This document shows, piece by piece, positions 1 through 5,999 of a DNA stretch of 39,399 nt. The notes under the pieces are model-generated. The model did no database searches and was not told the origin of the DNA. It saw only the letters and a program-made list of their open reading frames with translations. A program made the translations under genes and the position numbers. How positions within the stretch are numbered: position 1 is the first letter of the stretch; the number at the start of each line of letters is the position of its first letter. The DNA is from Lachnospiraceae bacterium (GTDB lineage Bacteria; Bacillota; Clostridia; Lachnospirales; Lachnospiraceae), in NCBI GenBank assembly GCA_017558865.1, contig JAFYTM010000061.1:1-39399 (forward strand). Reading direction: 5' to 3'.

Positions 1-119
1 ACGCCGACATGAATGTCCCATTGACATTGCATTTGCCTGTGATTAGGGGCAATCAAGCAGAACATGAGGATGTTCTGCTACGCCCACTTTTTATTTGCTG
101 AATTCTGCAAATTACGGCA
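1..119. other. Left edge of window, no gene assigned, two inverted repeats
   Basis: I see no convincing gene here. Two inverted repeats follow each other: a 6-bp pair at 12-17 and 23-28, and a perfect 10-bp stem at 56-65 and 70-79 with a 4-base loop. On the plus strand the second is followed about 9 bases later by a T-rich run (88-94), so it could end transcription of a plus-strand gene lying left of the window. A plus-strand frame is open from position 3 to a stop near 101, but it is too short to call. Confidence 0.4.
56..79 (+). terminator. Hairpin with trailing T-run, possible terminator
   Basis: A perfect 10-bp stem (AGCAGAACAT paired with ATGTTCTGCT) closes a 4-base loop. The T-run (CTTTTTATTT) begins about 8 bases after the stem on the plus strand, farther than in a classic Rho-independent terminator. 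It could serve a plus-strand gene outside the window or be an element-end repeat. Confidence 0.35.
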
Positions 120-491
120 TCAAATAAAATGTTTCGTAACAGTTTCTGTCAGTGTAAGTCTTTCAAATCTTGTACTGATACAATCATAACCATCCTTGTT
201 TTTACCGATTACAATGTAGAACAGGTTTGACATACAATCCTCATCATGTAATGGTTTATAATTTCCACAATGTCTATGCTCCATCAGATTTGTTGTATAA
301 AAACCATCTTTGTCCAAAATCAGATTTTCTTCCTTATCTAATGTTAATCCACATACTTTCTTACTGGATTTAATAAGGTCTTTAATCTGTTTTGCTGTAA
401 GCTCCATAACCTGTTTTCCATCCCACAAGCTCCAGCCTGTTTCTCTTGTTCCTAACATTTCTCTTAATACTACGACTCTCATTGTACACAT
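120..491 (-). CDS. Hypothetical accessory protein (123 aa)
   Basis: I do not recognise this protein. It is a soluble, charged 123-residue sequence with no membrane segment and no clear metal-binding cluster; scattered Cys and His residues (for example HRHC near residue 72) do not form a ribbon. The start is supported by AAGGAG eight bases upstream of the ATG at 491; a second ATG three codons in is also possible. It is the leftmost gene of a run of small minus-strand genes typical of element or phage cargo. A candidate promoter lies at 567-594, so it may be its own transcription unit. Confidence 0.6.
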   Translation of the reverse strand: MCTMRVVVLREMLGTRETGWSLWDGKQVMELTAKQIKDLIKSSKKVCGLTLDKEENLILDKDGFYTTNLMEHRHCGNYKPLHDEDCMSNLFYIVIGKNKDGYDCISTRFERLTLTETVTKHFI

Positions 492-566
492 ATTGTTTTC
501 TCCTTTTCATGTACGTTTTTTAGTTTTTTAGTTTCTTCGTTGACGTTTCCCTCAACTTCTAAACCA

Positions 567-594
567 ATTATAACGCTGGGGTATGGTGGTACAA
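567..594 (-). promoter_or_regulatory. Candidate sigma-A-type promoter for the 120-491 gene
   Basis: Read on the minus strand, a -35 box TTGTAC (589-594) is followed by a 16-base spacer and a perfect -10 box TATAAT (567-572). It lies about 75 bases upstream of the ATG at 491, in a stretch without genes (492-657). Confidence 0.45.
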
Positions 595-657
595 GACGTG
601 ATAGTGCAAGGAGATTTGATATGATGAGTTATAGTATTTTGGTTATTATGTAGACGA

Positions 658-822
658 TTACATAAATTTAATTTTTCTTTTCCCATCTGGATAAGTAAAT
701 TGATTATCTTCTCTTATTCTATCGTTTATCTTTGGATGTAATTCATCTGTATATCTTTGTATATAGTCATGTTTATATCCGTATTTTTGATTTTGTTGTT
801 CATGATTATTAAAATATGTCAT
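658..822 (-). CDS. Small hypothetical protein (54 aa)
   Basis: This short frame runs from an ATG at 822 to a TAA at 658-660. A GGAG ribosome binding site sits about 10 bases upstream, and it starts 18 bases after the end of the Lar-like gene, as expected for the next gene in the same operon. The product is hydrophilic, rich in Asn, Gln, Lys and Tyr, with no recognisable domain. It could be a real small protein or a fortuitous frame; spacing and binding site favour the former. Confidence 0.5.
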   Translation of the reverse strand: MTYFNNHEQQNQKYGYKHDYIQRYTDELHPKINDRIREDNQFTYPDGKRKIKFM

Positions 823-840
823 GTCTGTTTTTCTCCGTAA

Positions 841-1173
841 TTATTTTTTATGTGCATTTTCTTCTTCTATTATTTTGATTGCTTTTCCAACACCATCTGC
901 ACGCCCATTAAAATATTCATCGTTATACATATTTGCTTTAATTGTAGTGCTAAGTTCTTCTTCCATCAACTGCTCCATGATGTTCTCCATTGGTTTTCGT
1001 GTGTTCCATGCTTCAATAGCTTTATCTTTTTCCACATGATGACCACCCAAGCTACCGCATTTTCCACAATGAACGTGATAATGCAATTCTTGCATGTCTC
1101 CATATCTTGATGTACATATAAAAGGCGCATCAAAACCACAGAAAGGGCAAGACAATAGTTTAAATTCGCTCAT
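841..1173 (-). CDS. Lar-like restriction-alleviation family zinc protein
   Basis: The 110-residue product begins with a Lar-type zinc ribbon: CPFCG near residues 9-13, a second CxxC (HCGKCGSLGG) about 25 residues on, then the family signature KAIEAWNTR. Lar proteins of prophages modulate type I restriction; many relatives in mobile elements are known only by this fold. The C-terminal half is helical and charged. I chose the ATG at 1173 because AGGTGA lies five bases before it, whereas the ATG three codons upstream has no binding site. It overlaps the preceding gene by 14 bases, so they are translationally coupled. The family call is good; activity is not shown. Confidence 0.7.
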   Translation of the reverse strand: MSEFKLLSCPFCGFDAPFICTSRYGDMQELHYHVHCGKCGSLGGHHVEKDKAIEAWNTRKPMENIMEQLMEEELSTTIKANMYNDEYFNGRADGVGKAIKIIEEENAHKK

Positions 1174-1348
1174 TTTGTTCACCTAATCTTTCTTTAAGTT
1201 CTTCTTTTTCCTTTGCTAGTTCTCTAATTTTAGCAACCGCTTTTGAAGTAATCGCTTGTTCATTCTTTAAAGTTTTTTCAAGTAATTCAATATACTTTAA
1301 ATCATTCTTACCTTTTTCCCACTTAAAATCTGTTACATGAATGCTCAT
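1160..1348 (-). CDS. Small coiled-coil hypothetical protein (62 aa)
   Basis: The product is short, highly charged and helical, with a Glu/Lys-rich second half (KIRELAKEKEELKERL) suggesting a coiled coil. An open frame extends farther upstream, but that part lies inside the preceding gene; the ATG at 1348, one base past that gene's TGA with GAGG nearby, is the sensible start. No known domain. It sits between the 1350-1826 gene and the Lar-like gene in the accessory operon. Confidence 0.5.
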   Translation of the reverse strand: MSIHVTDFKWEKGKNDLKYIELLEKTLKNEQAITSKAVAKIRELAKEKEELKERLGEQNERI

Positions 1349-1349
1349 A

Positions 1350-1826
1350 TCACACACCCTCTTCCATTTTCGCAAGTGCTGCTTCTGCTTCTTCTCTGGT
1401 GAGGAATACACTTTTTCCAAATGCTTGCAAATGTCTATAATCAAATTTTTGTTCAAAAATTCTAGCTTTGTATTGACAATAACAATTATCTACACGCAAA
1501 AAACCTTTACATTCTTTGCAGGAAGGTGCTAAACACTTCTGAACATAAAAAACCTTTCTCCCAATCTTGCAAGGCAATCGCAGAAGCAATCCTTGTTCTT
1601 CTAAATCTTCGTATTCTTTTAATTTTCGCAATGCTTGCTCATTCCATTTGCATCTTTTATACATACAAGAATCATTGCAATCCTCTTCTTTTCGTTCACA
1701 TAGAACAATTTCTTTTCCATTGACAGCTGCCAATTCTCTTTTTGTTAATCTTTCCATATTACTATACTTTTTTTCAATCTCATTGATCTTTTTATATAAT
1801 GTAAAAATTTCATCTTCTTTTGTCAT
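1350..1826 (-). CDS. Cys-rich phage/element-type hypothetical protein (158 aa)
   Basis: The protein has several cysteine pairs (CNDSC and YKRC near residues 50-60, then C..SCKEC and CYC near 100-120), suggesting bound zinc. It contains the stretch KLKEYEDLEEQGLLLRLPC, which I recognise from hypothetical proteins common in Firmicute phages and integrative elements, and it ends in a short helix TREEAEAALAKM. The ATG at 1826 has CGGAG about eight bases upstream; an in-frame ATG nine codons earlier has none. Function unknown; a small DNA- or protein-binding accessory protein is a guess. Confidence 0.6.
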   Translation of the reverse strand: MTKEDEIFTLYKKINEIEKKYSNMERLTKRELAAVNGKEIVLCERKEEDCNDSCMYKRCKWNEQALRKLKEYEDLEEQGLLLRLPCKIGRKVFYVQKCLAPSCKECKGFLRVDNCYCQYKARIFEQKFDYRHLQAFGKSVFLTREEAEAALAKMEEGV

Positions 1827-1827
1827 G

Positions 1828-2445
1828 CTAAGCTCTCCGATATGTTTTCTCAAAAGATTTTAAAATCATGCAGATTTTCACTCTCATTTCTACGTCTATT
1901 ATATCTGCAAGTGCTTTATCAATTTCATCTTCTGTTAATCTTAGATAATGATGGTAGCTTCCACATACCTGTCCATTTTTAATAACTGGTTCATAAACAT
2001 CTTTGTAAACGAATGTTGGTGATAAAGAAAATGTTTCTGATGCATCTTCTAATTGTTTTTCCGTAATTCCGTTAAATAAAAGCCAGCTATCTAAATCTTT
2101 ATTAGCTAAAATGTAATTTTCTTGTCTTTTAAAGGATGGTGAAAAGAATGTGTTGTTTACAATTCTTAACATTTCACTGTCATTTGAATTTATATTGGAT
2201 GAGTGTAATTTCAACTCTGTTCCATCTGTTAACTTAATTAATTTCTCATTCCATAGACCGTTGTATTCCACAATTTCTTTTATATTGTCCATATTGGTAA
2301 TATAAAAATTAGCATTGTCAACTACATTAACATCTCTGTTTACCCAGTCTAATAATTTGTGCTGTACATTTTTATTTACAATATGAAAACTATCACCCAA
2401 CATTTTTAATAAGCTGTCTGCTTTATAACATCTATAATAAACCAT
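1828..2445 (-). CDS. Hypothetical accessory protein (205 aa)
   Basis: I do not recognise this 205-residue soluble protein. It is AT-rich in codon use, with many Asn, Lys and Ile residues like its neighbours, and has no membrane segment or obvious catalytic motif. The ATG at 2445 is preceded by AGGAAA with proper spacing; an in-frame ATG 20 codons upstream lacks a binding site and would overlap the neighbour. It ends one base before the start of the 1350-1826 gene, indicating a shared operon. Confidence 0.55.
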   Translation of the reverse strand: MVYYRCYKADSLLKMLGDSFHIVNKNVQHKLLDWVNRDVNVVDNANFYITNMDNIKEIVEYNGLWNEKLIKLTDGTELKLHSSNINSNDSEMLRIVNNTFFSPSFKRQENYILANKDLDSWLLFNGITEKQLEDASETFSLSPTFVYKDVYEPVIKNGQVCGSYHHYLRLTEDEIDKALADIIDVEMRVKICMILKSFEKTYRRA

Positions 2446-2477
2446 TTTAATTTCCTGCCTTTCTTTAAAATATTTGT

Positions 2478-2927
2478 TTATATTCTTCTCATATCGGCAC
2501 CGCATTCATTACAAAACTTAGTTGTTTTGGAGGATGAAACAGTGTTTCCACATTCTGAACATTCTCTCCACCATTTGTCTCCGATCCATTCTCCATGCTT
2601 AATAGGCTTAACATTAATCAGATACTCTTTAATCTTTTGAATGTCTTTATTAAAATTCTCCAAATCTTCCTCTTGCATATCTGTAGGCTTAATATTCCAT
2701 ATCTCTCGACATTCTCTTTTTCCTAAGAAAAATTGTATTTTATCTAAGATGTCTAATATTTCTGATTTTTCTATATCCAAATGTGCAACAGGAATAGCTT
2801 CTACAGATGGTTGTTTATTAATCCATTTTTCTAAAGCCTCCTCCGTTGCTGTCTTTCCACATGGCATGAAGTTTGCCTCTAATGAGATTTCTTCAAGCAT
2901 CTTATTTCTACTAATTAAGTCACCCAT
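2478..2927 (-). CDS. Zinc-ribbon hypothetical protein of phage/element type (149 aa)
   Basis: The layout is one I know from many Firmicute phages and integrative elements: an N-terminus starting MGDLISRN, a middle segment with INKQPSVEAIPV, a turn KHGEWIG, and a C-terminal ribbon with CSECG near residue 123 and CNECGADM near 140. The four Cys should bind one zinc. GGGAGA lies seven bases before the ATG at 2927. The role of this family is not established; the ribbon suggests nucleic-acid or protein binding. Confidence 0.65.
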   Translation of the reverse strand: MGDLISRNKMLEEISLEANFMPCGKTATEEALEKWINKQPSVEAIPVAHLDIEKSEILDILDKIQFFLGKRECREIWNIKPTDMQEEDLENFNKDIQKIKEYLINVKPIKHGEWIGDKWWRECSECGNTVSSSKTTKFCNECGADMRRI

Positions 2928-2942
2928 TTTTATTCTCCCGTG

Positions 2943-3266
2943 TTACTTTAATCTCTCTTCTCTGTTTATTACATGTTTATGACCTTTAGGACATACACTG
3001 TATGTAATATATACAAACCCATCTCTGTATTCGTTTCCACCACTGTTAATTGGGTCTTCATAGGTGCATATCTTAGCTCGTTCCGTTTCCTGTTTCTTTA
3101 AAAATGATTCTGCAAGGTAGTAATCGTCGCAATCTGAACAGTATTTGAATTTTCCAGATAAGATGTCCTTGGCAAGTTGTATTTCATTACTTAATTTATC
3201 TAACTGTTCAATCTTTTCTGATTTGTTTAGTCCATTATTTAAAATGTTTTTAATTATTTCTTGCAT
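2943..3266 (-). CDS. Zinc-binding hypothetical protein (107 aa)
   Basis: The N-terminal 40 residues form a helical segment. A CSDCDDYY motif near residue 43 and a later CPKGHKH motif near 93 give a CxxC plus CxxxHxH set that could coordinate zinc. The start at 3266 is strong: GGAGG lies seven bases upstream. It overlaps the previous small gene by 17 bases. No family recognised. Confidence 0.5.
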   Translation of the reverse strand: MQEIIKNILNNGLNKSEKIEQLDKLSNEIQLAKDILSGKFKYCSDCDDYYLAESFLKKQETERAKICTYEDPINSGGNEYRDGFVYITYSVCPKGHKHVINREERLK

Positions 3267-3417
3267 CTTTTATCCTCCAATGCTTCTTTCTTGTTACCTT
3301 TGTAACTTCTTTTATATATCTGTCAAATAAATCTGTGCTATTATTATTTATATTTAAATGTAGATTTCCAATTCTACCGTATTTTCTTCTTTGTTCCATT
3401 AGTTTTATAACTTCCAT
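3250..3417 (-). CDS. Small basic hypothetical protein (55 aa)
   Basis: A short basic frame with no known domain. The start is uncertain: an in-frame TTG at 3432 lies right against the only AGGG, the ATG at 3417 is about 15 bases from it, and a further ATG lies at 3399. It fits between its neighbours with a short overlap at its end, which is the main reason for believing it. Confidence 0.35.
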   Translation of the reverse strand: MEVIKLMEQRRKYGRIGNLHLNINNNSTDLFDRYIKEVTKVTRKKHWRIKDARNN

Positions 3418-3436
3418 ATACTGAATACTCAACCCT

Positions 3437-3616
3437 TTAATCGCCTAAATAGTTTCTAGCATTAAAATAAGCTTTTGCTTGTCTGGCTTGTGCCTTAGCT
3501 ATCTTTGCATTTGACTCTTTTACAAGTTCTTTGTGATTTTCATCTCTTTTTATTTCAACTTTAGACACGTTTTCTATTGACTTGAAACAAGACTTTTTTA
3601 CTTTTAACTTTGTCAT
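3437..3616 (-). CDS. Small Lys/Ala-rich hypothetical protein (59 aa)
   Basis: The 59-residue product is strongly basic and helical, with a repeated Lys/Ala pattern (AKIAKAQARQAKAY) near its C-terminus. AAGGAG six bases upstream fixes the ATG at 3616 rather than an in-frame ATG six codons earlier. No known family; nucleic-acid binding is possible from charge alone. Confidence 0.45.
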   Translation of the reverse strand: MTKLKVKKSCFKSIENVSKVEIKRDENHKELVKESNAKIAKAQARQAKAYFNARNYLGD

Positions 3617-3692
3617 CTTTTGCTCCTTAACCATGAGGATTTCCAGCTAATCAATGAACTGGATACCTCATTTTTGTTAATTATGCATCTAA

Positions 3693-3824
3693 TTAATTCT
3701 TTGCTACATTTTTCTTTAAAATAGCTCCTAATACCTTAGATACATGATTTACGACAGCTGGACAGTAATATCCATTATTACCTGATGTACATCCTTTACA
3801 TTTTGAGCAATTTTTATTTTCCAT
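3693..3824 (-). CDS. Small Cys-rich protein (43 aa)
   Basis: A very short frame from an ATG at 3824 to TAA at 3693-3695. It has a strong ribosome binding site (AGGAGG about ten bases upstream). The peptide begins MENKNCSKCKGC and has a fourth Cys at residue 21 (YYCPAVV), followed by a helical, mildly hydrophobic C-terminal half. The Cys set (CxxCxxC plus one) could hold a metal. Binding-site strength and Cys spacing make it a credible gene; function unknown. Confidence 0.55.
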   Translation of the reverse strand: MENKNCSKCKGCTSGNNGYYCPAVVNHVSKVLGAILKKNVAKN

Positions 3825-3957
3825 AATGTGTTCTCCTCCTGAAAATAAATCAAAATAAAAATTTATAAATTACATTTAATCAATATTTTTATGTCTATTC
3901 TTTGGTATTTTGCGAAATAACAGGTGCATTTACAAATTTTTACGTTTCATCCCAAAT

Positions 3958-4008
3958 AAAAAGCATTGAACTTTTGGAAGTGTATTTCCATAAATCCAAT
4001 GCTTTGTT
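3958..4008 (-). terminator. Terminator-like hairpin after the SprT-like gene
   Basis: Inverted arms AAGCATTG and CAATGCTT (3961-3968 and 3998-4005) lie just past the stop of the SprT-like gene. On the minus strand they are followed by a T-rich tract (TTTTATTTGGG). The loop is long (about 29 bases), so efficiency is uncertain. Confidence 0.45.
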
Positions 4009-4677
4009 TTATTTTTCTTCTACTATAAATTGTTCGTTACAATCCATACACATGACATTGATTTCTTTCGTTGCTCTGAAAGAATTTCTACAACAGGGAC
4101 AAATATATTTTCTTGTAGATTGCTTTGGTTTCTTTGGTGGTGTAATTGGGACTCCTGCACCACCTATACCGTCTGTTCCGTCCGTTCCACCTTTTCCAAG
4201 TTTTCCTAAAATATCTAAAAGTAAACCATCTCTGTTGATATCCATTGGCTTTTCTATTCCATGTTCTTTCAGAACTTCTATAAAGTATTTATTTGGTTGT
4301 GTTACACTCCAACCGATTCCATCTGCTCTGGTTATAATTAAACCTCTGTTTTCTGCTTCAACTTTGAAGTTTTTATTATGGTATCTTCCGTACTGCGACG
4401 TATCTGCTATGCCATTTATCTGACAGTAATAATGCACCATTTCATGTTGTAGGGTAGCCATGATATTTTCAATCGGTCTGTCAAGGTGTTCTGCACTGAT
4501 GTTGATTTCGTGCATAAGTGTTTCCTCCGCTCTCCAGACTCTTCCACAAGTGAAATGTCCATTAGTTCTTGGACTGCTCATAATACTGATTACGATTGGT
4601 GGTAACTCATTATTGAAATAAACTTTGTTTAATACCCCAAAGCCGTATTCTAATACTTCCTGCATATTCTTTAACAT
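4009..4677 (-). CDS. SprT-like zinc metallopeptidase family protein
   Basis: The 222-residue protein carries HEMVHYYC (HExxH, residues 78-82) with a third candidate ligand His at about 100 (GRYHNKNF), the layout of the SprT/Spartan peptidase core. A Gly/Pro-rich linker at about 160-185 leads to a C-terminal four-Cys zinc ribbon (CPCC and CMDC, 195-215). SprT-like proteins are associated with DNA-protein crosslink repair or element maintenance; the substrate here is unknown. CGGAGGAAA lies about six bases before the ATG. The gene has its own upstream region of about 200 bases and a downstream hairpin. All residues for metal binding appear present. Confidence 0.75.
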   Translation of the reverse strand: MLKNMQEVLEYGFGVLNKVYFNNELPPIVISIMSSPRTNGHFTCGRVWRAEETLMHEINISAEHLDRPIENIMATLQHEMVHYYCQINGIADTSQYGRYHNKNFKVEAENRGLIITRADGIGWSVTQPNKYFIEVLKEHGIEKPMDINRDGLLLDILGKLGKGGTDGTDGIGGAGVPITPPKKPKQSTRKYICPCCRNSFRATKEINVMCMDCNEQFIVEEK

Positions 4678-4880
4678 TTTCTGTTTCCTCCGTTTTCTTT
4701 ATTATGTATGGATTGTAACGCTGATATTGAGGGGTTTCTATTGACGTAATAGCTAGAAGTGTATCTACAAAATTAGGGGGTATGCTGTATCTTTGTAGGT
4801 GTATTTACAAATCAAATCTTAGGATAAATATATTGTCTATTGAGGTGATTCCGGGATTTCTTCCAGAACCACCTTTTCTT

Positions 4881-5786
4881 TTATACTATCTCTATTTTAT
4901 CTGTTTCTCTGTCGTATCTATATACATTGTTTGATAAAAATTCTTCTGGTTCAACCTGAGTGGAATTGACTTCTTTTACAATTTCCTTTAAATGGTTTAT
5001 GCCTGTATACCATACTACCCTTGCAGGTATTACAATCAGTTCATGTGTTGAACTTGGGAGAATGTATAAGTCATCTTCTTTCTCTTTGACAAAATCCTTT
5101 AAGACGTTTTTGCATAAAAGAACCGATGCCCCTAAAAACCTCTGCTGGTTTGTTAATACATACATTTCCATAGGTGGTATTCTAAAATCAGGAATATCTT
5201 CTTCTGTTCCTGCTATTTCCTTCATTAAACCTTCTGCAATTTTTTCCATAGGAAAGATACAATATGGATTGCGTTGTTCGGTATTATCCGTTGCATATTT
5301 ATCTATGTCCTCCAAGTTGGTTCCCCACATCTGCATATGTTTATTGGTAATTAGTACTGTACCGGTTCCTATTTCTTCGTTTCGAATTTCCACATAATAA
5401 GCTTTGGATAAGTCTAAAAAATCCTTGTGTGGTATATCGTTCAGAATTTCTATGTTCTTTTCTGTATTGATGATTTTAAACCTTAAATTCTCTTTTACTT
5501 TATGAAAATCTAAGAAGAAATCCAAATCTAATCTTCTGCTTAATATTGCTTTTCTTTCCCATTCCAGAACTTTTATAACGATAGTTTCAAATGATTCTCC
5601 TTCATTATAAACCTCCCACCAGATATCCGTATAAATGGTTGGTGCTGCATTTTGTCCTTCACGCATGATTACCAATGATTCCATCTTTACCCCATTGTTT
5701 TTGGTATTGGTCTGAAGAATCACTTTACATTCTGTAAGTTCCTCCAATCTTTCCTTTAAGTTGTTTGTAAATAACTCTCTGTTCAT
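4881..5786 (-). CDS. DUF5688-like hypothetical protein (301 aa)
   Basis: The overall pattern (N-terminal helix, a KNNGVKMESLVIM strand pair, central LITNKHMQMWG stretch, and a C-terminal PSSTHELIVIP motif) matches proteins I know as DUF5688, which are abundant in Lachnospiraceae mobile elements. It is soluble, with no membrane segment and no clear catalytic motif. GCAGGAGG about eight bases before the ATG supports the start at 5786. It is the accessory gene closest to rlmD, with a 213-base gap between them. Biochemical role unknown. Confidence 0.65.
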   Translation of the reverse strand: MNRELFTNNLKERLEELTECKVILQTNTKNNGVKMESLVIMREGQNAAPTIYTDIWWEVYNEGESFETIVIKVLEWERKAILSRRLDLDFFLDFHKVKENLRFKIINTEKNIEILNDIPHKDFLDLSKAYYVEIRNEEIGTGTVLITNKHMQMWGTNLEDIDKYATDNTEQRNPYCIFPMEKIAEGLMKEIAGTEEDIPDFRIPPMEMYVLTNQQRFLGASVLLCKNVLKDFVKEKEDDLYILPSSTHELIVIPARVVWYTGINHLKEIVKEVNSTQVEPEEFLSNNVYRYDRETDKIEIV

Positions 5787-5943
5787 TTTCGTTTTCCTCC
5801 TGCAATCTGCTTTATTTTTTATATTTTCGCTTTCAAGCAGGGGGATTGTACCAGAATGTATAAGAGAAATCTGTTGACGAAATGCAAGGAATTACCCTAT
5901 GTTTAGTTGTGGCTTTTCACGGTTTTCTTTTAGTTTTTGCAAA

Positions 5944-5980
5944 AAGAAGCACTGATTTCTAATTGAAACCAATGCTTCTT
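5944..5980 (-). terminator. Rho-independent terminator of rlmD
   Basis: A 16-position stem (AAGAAGC arm to GCTTCTT arm, with two G-U wobbles when transcribed from the minus strand) is followed on that strand by TTTTTGC. It lies 20 bases past the rlmD stop. Confidence 0.7.
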
Positions 5981-5999
5981 ATAAACTATTTTTATGAAA

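Noticed and set aside
3..101. Plus-strand open frame entering from the left edge
   Set aside because: Only 33 codons, contains the strong hairpin, and no homology can be judged; it could be a gene end or chance.
310..531. Plus-strand frame opposite the 120-491 gene
   Set aside because: Antisense to a gene with a good start and ribosome binding site; hydrophobic composition typical of a shadow frame.
3902..4423. Plus-strand frame of 173 codons over the SprT-like gene
   Set aside because: Antisense shadow: the minus strand shows HExxH and a zinc ribbon, while this frame has no ribosome binding site or domain.
4678..4880. Intergenic stretch with repeated GTGTAT and TTTACAAA words
   Set aside because: Looks AT-rich and partly repetitive, but arms do not form a clear operator or repeat array.
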